In this document: positions 11,282 through 22,015 of the stretch, piece after piece
Layout: each line of letters starts with the position of its first letter
Position numbering within the stretch: position 1 is the stretch's first letter
Source: Sphingobacteriales bacterium 39-19
GTDB lineage: Bacteria; Bacteroidota; Bacteroidia; Chitinophagales; Chitinophagaceae
Direction: 5' to 3'
Assembly (NCBI GenBank): GCA_001898465.1
Contig: MKTX01000015.1
Coordinates: forward strand, 227,412-291,411
DNA length: 64,000 nucleotides
Notes under the pieces: model-generated
What the model was told of the DNA's origin: nothing
Databases searched by the model: none
Seen by the model: only the letters and a program-made list of their open reading frames with translations
Position numbers and translations under genes: made by a program

Positions 11282-13183
11282 ATGACAAATGGATTTCGAT
11301 TGATCCCGGTATGCGGGTTGCTGTTTTTCTTAAGCAGCTGCCAGGATAAAAAGCAGGACCCGGGCTTAAAAGAAAAAATCAATTATTGGAATGAACGCCA
11401 ATCACATTTTACATTAAAGAACCGTGACTCCCTTTTATATTTTGCAAAGCTCATACAGGAAAATGCAAAGAATTTACCGGTAGATTACCAGGTAATGGGG
11501 TTGATAGGAATGGCAAAATATCATTCTTATAGCAAGACGGATCTTTCTATGAAATTATTTGAACAAGCTTTAGCGCTGCTGGAACATTCACATACCGATT
11601 CGCTGAAAGCAAAAGTGTATGCCGGCCTGGGACTGGGTTATAAAAAGAAATCAGATTTTGCGCTGGCCTTAGAATATTTTTTTAAGGCTTTACGGATTTA
11701 CGAAGATCAAAAAAATCAAAGAGGTATTGGTGCCGTACTTTCAAATATTGGCGAAGTGTATCAACTTAAATTTGACTTACCTACCGCCAAAAAATATATA
11801 CTCCAGGCAATTGAAGTAAACAAGCAAGACCATAATGGAATTTCTTATCTGGCATCCATGCAAACCTTAGCCAATATCTATGGCATAAGCAATAATTTTG
11901 ATAGTGCACTGATCATTGATAAGATCGGTATAGCAGCGGCCGACTCAATGGCCTCATCTTCATTACGGTCTATTTTTTTTAATAATATGGGTAACTGTTA
12001 TATGTATATGAATAAATTTGATAGCGCCCACTATTATTTTACACAATGCCTGGCGCTTGATTCGGCAGAGGGTAACCTGGCGTATATGGCCGATAATTAC
12101 CTCACTTTAGGCGAACTGGAAAAGCGAAAAATGAATTATCCCAAAGCAGAGCAATATTTTGCGCATGCTATTTTACTGGCCGATAGTTTAGGTTCAAAAC
12201 AATTTAAATTCAATGCCTGGAATGAATTGTCGGAGATTTATCGCAAGGATAATAAGCTGCTGCTGGCACTGGATGCAAAAGATTCCGGCATGCGCAGTAA
12301 AGACATGATGATAAATGAAAAAACAGAAGAAAAAATTGCAGAGCTGAGGGAATTATACGAAACCGACAAAAAAGAACAAATGATTGCCCTTCAGCAATCA
12401 AAATTATCGAAGCAAAAATTAATACTTATTGGGGGTGGTATTTCAATGGGGCTTTTATTTTTATCCGGATGGTTGTGGTACCATCGGTATAAAATAAAAA
12501 AGGAAAAAGAATTACAATTGAGTTTAATCGGCCAAAGAGAAACGGCAACACTGGAAATATTAAAAGCAGAAGCGCAGGAACGAAAAAGAGTGGCAGCAGA
12601 ATTGCACGATGGGGTAGGGCAGGTAATGGTGGCCGCCTGGCTGAACCTGCAGGTACTGGAAGATCAACTAAAAGGATTAGACAGCGAACAACAAAATTTA
12701 TTACATAAAGCAACAGGCATGGTAGGCGAAAGTTGTAAGGAAGTAAGGCATGTAAGCCATGCCATGATGCCTACCGTATTGCAAAATAAAGACTTTGCCG
12801 ATGCTGTAAAAGATTTTACAAATAAAATTGATAGTAAGATCATCTCTATTGATGTACATACCGAAGGCCTTGAAAAACCTTTGGAAACAGTGGTAGAAAC
12901 TATTTTATACCGGGTGATACAAGAAGCCGTAAACAACACCATAAAACATGCCCGGGCTACCCAGTTAGATATATCATTATACAACCAGCCCGAGGGCATT
13001 ACCTTATTAATAGAAGATAACGGCATTGGTTTCAGCAAAGCCAATCTTGAAAAAGAAGGCCAGGGAATGCAAAACATGAAAAGCCGTATTGCATTTTTAC
13101 ATGGCACTATACATTGGGAAAGCAGCCCCGGCAATGGCACCCTGCTTTCTATAAATATCCCTGCAAAAAATGAAAAAAAATAA
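11282..13183 (+). CDS. TPR-containing sensor histidine kinase (HisKA_3/HATPase_c)
   Basis: TPR-like region, one TM, ERKRVAAELHDGVGQVMVAA (HisKA_3), VIQEAVNNTIKHARA and EDNGIGF (HATPase). ATG at 11282 gives a signal with a lipobox-like LSSC. Confidence 0.85.
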   Translation: MTNGFRLIPVCGLLFFLSSCQDKKQDPGLKEKINYWNERQSHFTLKNRDSLLYFAKLIQENAKNLPVDYQVMGLIGMAKYHSYSKTDLSMKLFEQALALLEHSHTDSLKAKVYAGLGLGYKKKSDFALALEYFFKALRIYEDQKNQRGIGAVLSNIGEVYQLKFDLPTAKKYILQAIEVNKQDHNGISYLASMQTLANIYGISNNFDSALIIDKIGIAAADSMASSSLRSIFFNNMGNCYMYMNKFDSAHYYFTQCLALDSAEGNLAYMADNYLTLGELEKRKMNYPKAEQYFAHAILLADSLGSKQFKFNAWNELSEIYRKDNKLLLALDAKDSGMRSKDMMINEKTEEKIAELRELYETDKKEQMIALQQSKLSKQKLILIGGGISMGLLFLSGWLWYHRYKIKKEKELQLSLIGQRETATLEILKAEAQERKRVAAELHDGVGQVMVAAWLNLQVLEDQLKGLDSEQQNLLHKATGMVGESCKEVRHVSHAMMPTVLQNKDFADAVKDFTNKIDSKIISIDVHTEGLEKPLETVVETILYRVIQEAVNNTIKHARATQLDISLYNQPEGITLLIEDNGIGFSKANLEKEGQGMQNMKSRIAFLHGTIHWESSPGNGTLLSINIPAKNEKK

Positions 13184-13820
13184 AATCCATATTGCGATCG
13201 TAGATGATCACCAAATTATAATTGATGGCCTGGTGGCTTTGCTTAAAAACCATCCCAACCTGAAAATTGTTACATCGGCTAATAGCGGGGAAGAAATACT
13301 ACAACTCATACCAAAATATGAAATAGATATTTTACTCACCGATGTAATGATGCCGGTTATGAGCGGGTATGAATTGGCGAAATTGGTTAGCCGGCAATAC
13401 CCCGGTATAAAAATTATTGCTTTAAGTATGAGTGGACAGGGGCAGGTAGTTCATGATATGATTGAAGATGCTGATATTTCCGGTTATTTATTAAAGCAAA
13501 CAAATGCCACCGAACTGGCAGCAGCTATTGAAAAAGTATATGAAGGTGGCCTTTATTTTCACCCCGAAGTATTACAGGAACTGGAGAAATTATCCAATCA
13601 AAAAAAAGAAGTATCAAAAGTTAATATTACCAACCGGGAAAAGCAATTAATTGCATTGATAGAGAACGAGTATTCCAATAAGCAAATTGCAGAAGAATTA
13701 AATATTTCTTTACTTACGGTAGAAACGCACCGGAAAAATATTCTTCGTAAAACAGGTACCAGCAATGTACTCTCCCTGGTAAAATGGGCCTACGAAAACG
13801 GGGTTCTTAAAAACAAATAA
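13170..13820 (+). CDS. NarL/LuxR-family response regulator
   Basis: Receiver domain (VDDHQ, LLTDVMMPVMSG) and LuxR HTH (NREKQLIALIENEYSNKQIAEELNISLLTVETHRKNI); 14-nt overlap with the upstream kinase. Confidence 0.9.
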   Translation: MKKNKIHIAIVDDHQIIIDGLVALLKNHPNLKIVTSANSGEEILQLIPKYEIDILLTDVMMPVMSGYELAKLVSRQYPGIKIIALSMSGQGQVVHDMIEDADISGYLLKQTNATELAAAIEKVYEGGLYFHPEVLQELEKLSNQKKEVSKVNITNREKQLIALIENEYSNKQIAEELNISLLTVETHRKNILRKTGTSNVLSLVKWAYENGVLKNK

Positions 13821-13888
13821 ATACCTATTAGCAGGTATTTTTAAAATACATGTGGCAGATATCTTTGTCTTCAAAAATTATCAACCGC

Positions 13889-15280
13889 ATGAAAAAAGTA
13901 TTTTTATTTATTATCTCCCTGGTAAGTATCACCGGTATGGCTATTGCCAATGATGTAGTGGTAACCAATGTATCGCTCATCAATCAAAATACATCTGGCC
14001 CGTTAAATACGCATTATTCCGATGTGCAGTTTAGTATAAGCTGGAAGAATAGCTGGCGTACCAGTACCAATGAATCGAATTACGACGGGTGCTGGGTGTT
14101 TATAAAATACCGGAAGCAAAGCACTTCAGTATGGCTGCATGCTACATTAAATATGAGCGGGCAGGTATCTCCCGCCGGAAGCGTGGTAAAACCTGTTGCC
14201 GATGGCAAAGGTGCTTTTGTGTATCCCAGCGCCAATGGGATAGGGGATGTAAATTATAACAATGCCACATTGCGATGGAATTATGGCAGCGATGGCGTTT
14301 TAGATAATGAGAAAGTAGAAATAAGAGTGTATGCAGTAGAAATGGTAAATGTTCCGCAAGGATCTTTTAACCTGGGTAATTCTTCTTTAGAATCTTATCA
14401 TTTTAAAGATGGCGCCAGCGGAAGCTGGTTTCCTGTTACCAGCGAAAATGCAATAAACTGTGGTACAGCCCCGGGCCAGTTAAATACCGATTATTATTTT
14501 ACTTCTTTACCTGCTATCCCGGCAGCCTATCCAAAAGGATACAATAGCTATTGGATCATGAAATATGAATTTAGCAATCAACAATACCTTGACTTTTTAA
14601 ATACATTAGATCAAACCAGTGCCAATGCATTAAATTCAATTGGCGCTACAGGATCAGTTCCAAACATGGTTACTACTTTTCCCGAAAGAGCAGCCGTGGG
14701 CTTCACTTCACTTAATATCCTGTCCTGGTTAGACTGGGCAGCTATGCGGCCCATGACGGAATTTGAATATGAAAAAGCTTGCCGGGGCGCCAACAATACC
14801 CCCTCACCGCTTGAATATGCATGGGGAAATACTACACTCACTACAATTTCAGGGGGTACTAATATAGGTGCCAATAATGAAACCTGGTTAAATGGCAATG
14901 CTAATTATGTAACCGGTGGGCCTTATACAGCAATGCGCTGCGGAGCCCTCGCTACAGCTACCAGTAACAGAACACAAAGCGGTGCCAGCTTTTATGGCGT
15001 GATGGAAATGAGTGGAAATGCTTCAGAACTTACTGTTTGCGCAAATAATAATGGCACTGCATTTACCGGTAACCATGGCGATGGTGTATTGGATGCGCAG
15101 AGCAATGCCAATGTTCCCGGCTGGCCCAGCCTTACGAATGATTTGTCAATAATTATAAGAGGGGGGTCATTTGCATCTGTTTATGCTAATCTACAGATCT
15201 GCGATCGCAGTGCGGGCGTAATATATGTAAGTTCTTCTTATGTTGGCTTTGGCGGACGAGGGGTACGTACTGCTGAATAA
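13889..15280 (+). CDS. SUMF1/formylglycine-generating-enzyme-like domain protein, exported
   Basis: Signal peptide from the ATG at 13889; WLDWAAMRPMTEFEYEKACRGAN and C-terminal IIRGGSFAS...GGRGVR pattern. Confidence 0.8.
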   Translation: MKKVFLFIISLVSITGMAIANDVVVTNVSLINQNTSGPLNTHYSDVQFSISWKNSWRTSTNESNYDGCWVFIKYRKQSTSVWLHATLNMSGQVSPAGSVVKPVADGKGAFVYPSANGIGDVNYNNATLRWNYGSDGVLDNEKVEIRVYAVEMVNVPQGSFNLGNSSLESYHFKDGASGSWFPVTSENAINCGTAPGQLNTDYYFTSLPAIPAAYPKGYNSYWIMKYEFSNQQYLDFLNTLDQTSANALNSIGATGSVPNMVTTFPERAAVGFTSLNILSWLDWAAMRPMTEFEYEKACRGANNTPSPLEYAWGNTTLTTISGGTNIGANNETWLNGNANYVTGGPYTAMRCGALATATSNRTQSGASFYGVMEMSGNASELTVCANNNGTAFTGNHGDGVLDAQSNANVPGWPSLTNDLSIIIRGGSFASVYANLQICDRSAGVIYVSSSYVGFGGRGVRTAE

Positions 15281-15389
15281 AAGACAAAAACAATTTTATT
15301 TCGCATACCCGGTTGTAAGAACCGGCCTCACCGTCGGAATAAAAGCAACAATTATTTTTGAGAAACAGGCGATCCTTAAATAGCACGAC

Positions 15390-16313
15390 ATGAAGAAATA
15401 CTTCTTATTATACTTTATTATTCTTTTGGCAGGTGCATTACATGCCCAGCCACCCAATAATACCATTTTTTATGGGGGTTCCGGGGATGGGTTTGCGTCT
15501 GCGGTTAATATCATTACCCCCAATACTATTTTTTATGGAGGAAGTGGTGACGGTTTTGTATCACAAACCAATGCGGTTTTTGCAAATACCATCTTTTATG
15601 GAGGAATTGGCGATGGTTATGCATCACAAGCCAATATCGTTATGCCCAACATGATTTTTCTGGGAGGGATAGGTGATGGTTTTGCAGCATTTGGAAATTT
15701 GGCAGTACCCAATAATATTTATTTTGGTGGCGTGGGCGATGGATGGCATGCCATTGTTACCCCGCTCATTCCTTTACCCGTAACACTCATATCATTTACC
15801 GCTACGCAGGCAGGCAATTCTCACCTGGTGAGCTGGGTAACCAGTGCAGAAATCAATACTCATTTCTTTGAAGTACAGCGCTCCGCAAATGGGATCGATT
15901 TTAGTACAGCAGGATGGCAAAATGCGAAAGCAGCCAATGGGATGGGCGCTTCCTATTCTTTTTCGGTTCATAATCCATGGATAGGAAATAATTTTTATCG
16001 TTTGAAAATAGTCGATCGGGATGGTAGTATTACCTACAGTAATACCTGTTTGCTTAAAAATACAGGTGCTATTTCTATCGCTATTTATCCCAATCCTACG
16101 GCTGAGAAATTATATGTAAACATTCCTGTTATGGCGAACATACAACAGTTGAAGGCTACCATACAGGATGCAAATGGAAGGCTCATCATGCAGGCTGTTT
16201 TAGAAACTAGCAACAGCAATGCATTGCCCGTTAATCATTTACCTGCCGGCATCTATACATTACAATTTATTTTGGATAATCAGCATTTCGTTTACCGCTT
16301 TTTAAAAAATTAA
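15390..16313 (+). CDS. Exported repeat protein with type IX secretion (Por) C-terminal sorting domain
   Basis: Signal peptide; five 21-aa repeats (NTIFYGGSGDGF...); C-terminal YPNPTAEKLYVNI...LPAGIYTLQF typical of the T9SS type A domain. Confidence 0.8.
   Translation: MKKYFLLYFIILLAGALHAQPPNNTIFYGGSGDGFASAVNIITPNTIFYGGSGDGFVSQTNAVFANTIFYGGIGDGYASQANIVMPNMIFLGGIGDGFAAFGNLAVPNNIYFGGVGDGWHAIVTPLIPLPVTLISFTATQAGNSHLVSWVTSAEINTHFFEVQRSANGIDFSTAGWQNAKAANGMGASYSFSVHNPWIGNNFYRLKIVDRDGSITYSNTCLLKNTGAISIAIYPNPTAEKLYVNIPVMANIQQLKATIQDANGRLIMQAVLETSNSNALPVNHLPAGIYTLQFILDNQHFVYRFLKN
15459..15773 (+). repeat. Five in-frame 63-bp (21-aa) tandem repeats
   Basis: NTIF/NMIF/NIYF starts at 15459, 15522, 15585, 15648, 15711; exact 63-nt spacing. 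Confidence 0.9.
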
Positions 16314-16480
16314 TCAATATCTGCTTTTTCATGTGGAAGTATTCCACCAGGGGTTGCTTTTTAAGCAATCCTTTTTTTATTCTGCAAATCGGGCCGCTGG
16401 TTCCTAAATCTTCTCTTTCAATTTATTTTAGGTACGGTCAACTATTGTTAACTTGCCGCAGATTGCAAAAGAATAATTTT

Positions 16481-18112
16481 ATGATGGATATGAATTTTAA
16501 CAAGAATGAAGATGCTATGAAAATGGCCTGGAGCCGGGTAAAAAAGCATTTAGAGATAATATACCAGGGGGGTGGCGCAAAAGCCATCGCAAAGCAAAAA
16601 GAAAGGCACAAACTCACAGCCCGGGAGCGTATTGCATACCTCTGCGATGAAGGCAGGCCCTTTACCGAATTGGGCGCTTTTGCCGGTTTTGAAATGTATG
16701 CCGAACATGGCGGCTGCCCCGCTGCGGGTACGGTAAGCGGGTTGGGATGGGTGAGTGGCAGGCAATGCATGATCATAGCAAACGATCAAACTGTAAAAGC
16801 CGGGGCCTGGTTCCCGATTACAGGTAAAAAAAACCTGCGTATGCAGGAAATTGCCATGGAAAACAGGCTGCCCGTAATTTATATTGTAGATAGTGCCGGC
16901 GTGTACTTACCCATGCAAGATGAAATATTTCCTGATAAAGAACATTTTGGCCGCATTTTCAGGAACAATGCAAGAATGAGCGCAATGGGTATTACACAAA
17001 TTGCAGCAGTAACAGGCGCCTGTGTTGCCGGGGGCGCATACTTACCCATTATGAGCGATGAAACCCTGATGGTAGAAGGCAACGGATCTATTTTTTTAGC
17101 AGGCCCTTACCTGGTAAAAGCAGCTATTGGCGAAGATGTAGATGCCGAAACCCTGGGCGGAGCCGAAACCCATAATGCCATTTCCGGTATTGCAGATTAT
17201 AAATGCAAAACAGAAGAAGAATGTTTAGACCAGGTAAAGAAAATTATTTCTAAGCTGGCAAAACCCGCATCAGCAGGATTCAGCAGAATAGCGCCGGTAA
17301 ACCCGGCCGCACCAGTTGAAAACATATATGGCATTATGAGCGAAGACAATACTAAACCTTATGATGTACTCGATATTATTCATTGCATGGTAGATAATGA
17401 CAGCTTCGATGAGTTTAAAAAAGAATATGGAAAAACAATTATCTGCGGCTATGCCCGTATTGAAGGATGGGCTGTAGGAATCGTTGCCAACCAACGCTTA
17501 ATTGTAAAAAGTAAAAAAGGGGAAATGCAACTGGGTGGCGTAATCTATAATGATAGTGCAGACAAAGCTGCCCGTTTTATTTTAAACTGCAATCAAAAGA
17601 AAATACCACTTGTATTTTTGCAGGATGTAACCGGCTTTATGGTAGGTAGCCGGAGCGAACATGCGGGCATCATAAAAGATGGGGCAAAATTAGTAAATGC
17701 AGTTGCCAATTCGGTAGTACCTAAAATTACCATCATTACCGGTAACAGTTATGGAGCCGGCAATTATGCCATGTGCGGTAAGGCTTACGATCCCCGTTTT
17801 ATTTATGCCTGGCCTACGGCAAAAATTGCAGTGATGGGGGGTGAGCAGGCTGCTAAAACAATGCTTCAAATTCAAGTAGGCGGTATGAAGGCAAAAGGCA
17901 AAGAAGTTACCGAAGCAGAAGAAAAAGAAATACTAAAAAAAATTACAGACTCTTATCAAAAGCAAACCACGCCTTATTATGCAGCAGCCCGGCTTTGGGT
18001 AGATGCCATAATTGACCCCGCAACTACAAGGCAGCATATTGCTGAAGCATTAATTGCTGCAGATCAGCAAAACGATATCCCCGAATTTAAAACCGGCGTG
18101 TTCCAGGTATAA
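16481..18112 (+). CDS. Acyl-CoA carboxylase, carboxyltransferase beta subunit
   Basis: RERIAYLCDEG, TGACVAGGAYLPIMSDE, GFMVGSRSEHAGIIKDGAKLVNAV, GNSYGAGNYAMCGKAYDPRF; ATG at 16481 preferred. Confidence 0.9.
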   Translation: MMDMNFNKNEDAMKMAWSRVKKHLEIIYQGGGAKAIAKQKERHKLTARERIAYLCDEGRPFTELGAFAGFEMYAEHGGCPAAGTVSGLGWVSGRQCMIIANDQTVKAGAWFPITGKKNLRMQEIAMENRLPVIYIVDSAGVYLPMQDEIFPDKEHFGRIFRNNARMSAMGITQIAAVTGACVAGGAYLPIMSDETLMVEGNGSIFLAGPYLVKAAIGEDVDAETLGGAETHNAISGIADYKCKTEEECLDQVKKIISKLAKPASAGFSRIAPVNPAAPVENIYGIMSEDNTKPYDVLDIIHCMVDNDSFDEFKKEYGKTIICGYARIEGWAVGIVANQRLIVKSKKGEMQLGGVIYNDSADKAARFILNCNQKKIPLVFLQDVTGFMVGSRSEHAGIIKDGAKLVNAVANSVVPKITIITGNSYGAGNYAMCGKAYDPRFIYAWPTAKIAVMGGEQAAKTMLQIQVGGMKAKGKEVTEAEEKEILKKITDSYQKQTTPYYAAARLWVDAIIDPATTRQHIAEALIAADQQNDIPEFKTGVFQV

Positions 18113-18251
18113 ATCACTTAAGTGGCCGTATCCATTCCCCTGCACAGCATGAACGAAAAATATAAAATAAATTATAAATATCTTCCCTAAATCTGATGAG
18201 GGCAATGGCTGAGGCTTATTTTCTATTATCTTTACCCGTATTGAAAAAGCT

Positions 18252-19412
18252 ATGAATTCAAAAAAAAGAATAGCCCTTTTTGGGAGTACGGGATCTATTG
18301 GTACGCAGGCGCTCGATGTAGTTCGTGAGCATCCCGAAATATTTGAAGTTACCCTTTTAACCGCTCAAACTAACGATGAGTTACTTGCTGCCCAGGCCCT
18401 GGAATTTAAGCCTGCACTGGTAATTATTGGTGATGAAAGCCGTTACGAAAAATTAAAAGAAGCTCTATCGGGCGGTTCCATTGAGGTACAATCCGGTAAC
18501 CAGGCCATAGAAGATGCTGCCGAAAGAGATGATTATGAGATAATGCTGGCCGCTATTGTTGGTTTTGCAGGTTTAAAGCCTACCCTTAAAGCCGTGGCAA
18601 AGGGTAAAATTATTGCCCTTGCCAATAAGGAAACACTGGTAGTGGCCGGTGATGTGGTTATGCAGCTGGCGGTAGAAAATAAAGCCCCCATCATACCGGT
18701 AGATAGCGAACATTCTGCCATATTTCAATGCCTGGTAGGCGAGGCCCGCAACCCCATCGAAAAAATAATTCTTACTGCAAGCGGGGGGCCCTTCCTGGGT
18801 AAAAAACCCAACTTTCTGGTAAACGTAAAACGAGATCATGCCTTGCAGCATCCCAATTGGAGCATGGGCGCTAAAATTTCAGTTGACTCGGCAACGCTTA
18901 TGAATAAAGGCTTAGAAATGATAGAAGCCAAATGGCTCTTTAACCTGGAGCCATCACAAATAGAAGTGATCATACACCCCCAAAGCGTAATTCATAGTAT
19001 GGTACAGTTTACCGATGGCAGTATGAAAGCCCAAATGGGCCTGCCCGATATGAAACTACCCATCCAATATGCACTGGGTTTTCCCTACAGGCTAAAAAAT
19101 TCTTTTGAAAGATTTAATTTTCGAAAATACCCCAACCTTAGTTTTGAAGAACCCGATTATAAAACTTTCCGGAACCTCGGTTTAGCCATAGAAGCCTTAA
19201 AGAATGGCGGTAATATGCCTTGCATTTTAAATGCCGCCAATGAAATTGCCGTATGGGCTTTTTTAAAAAATCGTATCGGTTTTCTTGATATTACCGCCGT
19301 AGTGGAAAAAACAATGCAAAAAATTAACTTTATTAAAAGCCCTTCTTTAGAGGAATATTTTGACAGTGATGGCGAGGCTCGTAACTTCGCCGCTTCTTTA
19401 TTAAAACTTTAA
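18252..19412 (+). CDS. dxr: 1-deoxy-D-xylulose 5-phosphate reductoisomerase
   Basis: LFGSTGSIGTQALDVV, ALANKETLVVAG, PVDSEHSAIFQCL, TASGGPF. Confidence 0.97.
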   Translation: MNSKKRIALFGSTGSIGTQALDVVREHPEIFEVTLLTAQTNDELLAAQALEFKPALVIIGDESRYEKLKEALSGGSIEVQSGNQAIEDAAERDDYEIMLAAIVGFAGLKPTLKAVAKGKIIALANKETLVVAGDVVMQLAVENKAPIIPVDSEHSAIFQCLVGEARNPIEKIILTASGGPFLGKKPNFLVNVKRDHALQHPNWSMGAKISVDSATLMNKGLEMIEAKWLFNLEPSQIEVIIHPQSVIHSMVQFTDGSMKAQMGLPDMKLPIQYALGFPYRLKNSFERFNFRKYPNLSFEEPDYKTFRNLGLAIEALKNGGNMPCILNAANEIAVWAFLKNRIGFLDITAVVEKTMQKINFIKSPSLEEYFDSDGEARNFAASLLKL

Positions 19413-19533
19413 AACATGTATGGTCCTGGCAGCCGTTTTTCATAGCATCATCGTTGCGTCGCACACTTGTACTGCAGTACATTTGGCAACCCGGCCCGGT
19501 ACAGGATCATCAACATAACTTTATTTATTTCAA

Positions 19534-20931
19534 ATGTTTTTATCAGATACTTTATTAGCAATTAACTGGAGTAGTGTAGGCCTTAAAGTAGCCCAATTGC
19601 TGCTCTCTCTTTCCATACTTGTCGTGCTGCATGAATTTGGCCATTTTATAACTGCTAAATGGTTCAAATGCCGGGTAGAAAAATTTTACCTTTTCTTCGA
19701 TCCCTGGTTCTCCATTTTTAAAAAGAAGATTGGCGATACCGTATATGGCATTGGCTGGTTACCACTTGGCGGCTATGTAAAAATAGCCGGCATGATTGAT
19801 GAAAGTATGGATAAAGACCAAATGAAATTGCCGCCACAACCTTTTGAATTTCGCAGTAAGCCCGCCTGGCAAAGGCTTATTATCATGCTGGGCGGTGTAA
19901 CTGTAAATGTAATCCTGGCTTTTTTCATTTATGCCATGATATTATGGGTATGGGGACAGGACCGTATCATTAATTCTTCTATAAAAAACGGCATCTGGAT
20001 TACCGATTCTGTGATGTACGATATTGGCTTACGCAACGGCGATAAACTGTTAGCAGTAAATGGAGACAGCATACATTATTTTGAAGATGCCGGAAAAAAA
20101 ATCCTGTTAAGCGGGGGTGGGTATGTTGCTATTGTACGCAATGGAAAAGATACCAGCCTGGAAATTCCACGCCGCTTAATTGGCGCCCTGGTAGAAAAAA
20201 AACGGGCAAAAGGATCTATGTTCTTACCCCGTATCCCTGCCATCATGGGTGCTTTTGATGCAAAAGATACCACACCGGCTGCCCGGGCTCATTTGCAATA
20301 TTGGGATAAAATTGTAAAAGTAGATTCTGTTCCTGTTGCATTTTTAGATGAGGCCGCCACTTATTTTGACAGTCATAAAAATGAAACCGTAAACCTCACC
20401 GTAGATCGTAAAGGCAGCCTGCTTCATTTACCGGTACACTTAGATGAAAATGGTAAAATGGGGCCTGCTTTATTGTCTTTTCCGCAATACGATAGCCTGA
20501 ATTTATTTAAATACGAGCATACCTCTTATAATTTCTTCAGTTCATTTCCGGCCGGGTTTAAACTGGCCATCACATCGCTAAAAGATTATATCGATCAGTT
20601 TATTTTAATACTATCGCCCAGCACAGAATCGTATAAAGCAGTGGGCGGTTTTAAAGCGATGGGATCTGTTTTTTCAGGTGATGAATGGAACTGGCACCAG
20701 TTCTGGAGTATCACCGCTTTCTTTTCAATTGTACTGGCGTTTATGAACCTGTTGCCCATACCGGCATTAGATGGGGGGCATGTATTATTTACATTAGTAG
20801 AAATGATTACAGGCCGCAAACCCAGCGACAAATTTTTAGAATACGCCCAGGTGGTGGGCATGGTTATTTTGCTGGCATTAATGCTATATGCTAACGGAAA
20901 CGATTGGTTTGGCTGGGGCAAAGGAAAATAA
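19534..20931 (+). CDS. rseP: Site-2 intramembrane metalloprotease RseP/MmpA
   Basis: VVLHEFGHFITAKWF (HExxH), PDZ regions, MNLLPIPALDGGHVLF (LDG motif). Confidence 0.93.
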   Translation: MFLSDTLLAINWSSVGLKVAQLLLSLSILVVLHEFGHFITAKWFKCRVEKFYLFFDPWFSIFKKKIGDTVYGIGWLPLGGYVKIAGMIDESMDKDQMKLPPQPFEFRSKPAWQRLIIMLGGVTVNVILAFFIYAMILWVWGQDRIINSSIKNGIWITDSVMYDIGLRNGDKLLAVNGDSIHYFEDAGKKILLSGGGYVAIVRNGKDTSLEIPRRLIGALVEKKRAKGSMFLPRIPAIMGAFDAKDTTPAARAHLQYWDKIVKVDSVPVAFLDEAATYFDSHKNETVNLTVDRKGSLLHLPVHLDENGKMGPALLSFPQYDSLNLFKYEHTSYNFFSSFPAGFKLAITSLKDYIDQFILILSPSTESYKAVGGFKAMGSVFSGDEWNWHQFWSITAFFSIVLAFMNLLPIPALDGGHVLFTLVEMITGRKPSDKFLEYAQVVGMVILLALMLYANGNDWFGWGKGK

Positions 20932-20938
20932 GATTACA

Positions 20939-21256
20939 ATGCGTTTTTTTTCAAAATTTGTATTTATCTGCAACCTCTGTTTTATAGCAGCGGTCATCCT
21001 GCGGCTGGTAGAACGTGGCCGTAAAATAAATATGGAGCAGGGTGGGCCCTTTAAAAATGTAATAAGTTTCCAGCCTTTAGAAAGTACTTTAATTATACTG
21101 GGTTATACTGCCGTATTGTTCAATATTATTTTTGTAATTATTGCGCTCCCCCTGTGGCTGGCAAAGAAAACCATACCGGCTCCCAAATTCCTGGTTTGGT
21201 TTAATGTAATATTATTTATCGTTCAGCTTTATTACTTTTTTTTTAGTACTTTTTAG
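20939..21256 (+). CDS. Small membrane protein, unknown function
   Basis: Hydrophobic segments; ATG at 20939 immediately downstream of rseP. Confidence 0.5.
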   Translation: MRFFSKFVFICNLCFIAAVILRLVERGRKINMEQGGPFKNVISFQPLESTLIILGYTAVLFNIIFVIIALPLWLAKKTIPAPKFLVWFNVILFIVQLYYFFFSTF

Positions 21257-21273
21257 GAACCCGGTTATTTTGC

Positions 21274-21972
21274 TTACATGCCCAGTACATCATTCATTTG
21301 GTAAATTCCCTTTTTGCCTTTTAAAAATTCGGCTGCCAGTACAGCGCCTGTGGCAAAGCCGGTGCGGTTATGCGCCGTATGAATTATTTCAATATCGTCA
21401 ATGCTTGATGCGTAACTTACATGATGAGTGCCCGGCGCAGGGTCTGTTCGCTTGCTGATAATAGAAAGCGCTCCGGGGGTACCTGTTTTGTTATTTACCC
21501 AATGGGTTAGCTCCGGGCGGGCTTCTATAATTTGTTTAGCCAGGGTAATTGCGGTACCGCTGGGTGAATCTTTTTTTGCAGTATGATGAATCTCTTCAAC
21601 TACTACCTGGTACTCCGGGTGGTTTGCCATAAGGGCAGCCAATTTTTTATTGAGTGCAAAAAAAAGATTAGCACCTACACTAAAATTGCTGGCAAACAAT
21701 AAAGTTCCATGCTTATAATGTATATCAGCCATAGACCAGCCTGTACTGCCACATACCACGGGTATTCCCGCATCAAAACAAGTATTGATGTTTTTTATGG
21801 CGCTTTCGGGGTTTGTAAATTCAATGGCAACATCGCATTGTTGTAAATTCTCTTTATTAAATGCTTCCGGATTTGAACTATGAATGATAAGTCCAATTTC
21901 ATGGCCTCGTTGTTTGGCTATTTCTTCAATGGCTTTACCCATTTTGCCGTAACCGATAAGGGCTAATTTCAT
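21274..21972 (-). CDS. dapB: 4-hydroxy-tetrahydrodipicolinate reductase
   Basis: MKLALIGYGKMGKAIE, CDVAIEFTNPESA, EEIHHTAKKDSPSGTAITLA. Confidence 0.94.
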   Translation of the reverse strand: MKLALIGYGKMGKAIEEIAKQRGHEIGLIIHSSNPEAFNKENLQQCDVAIEFTNPESAIKNINTCFDAGIPVVCGSTGWSMADIHYKHGTLLFASNFSVGANLFFALNKKLAALMANHPEYQVVVEEIHHTAKKDSPSGTAITLAKQIIEARPELTHWVNNKTGTPGALSIISKRTDPAPGTHHVSYASSIDDIEIIHTAHNRTGFATGAVLAAEFLKGKKGIYQMNDVLGM

Positions 21973-22015
21973 GTGTACTATTTTTTGTATTTGCCAGCTG
22001 CTGTTGGGCTTGTTT

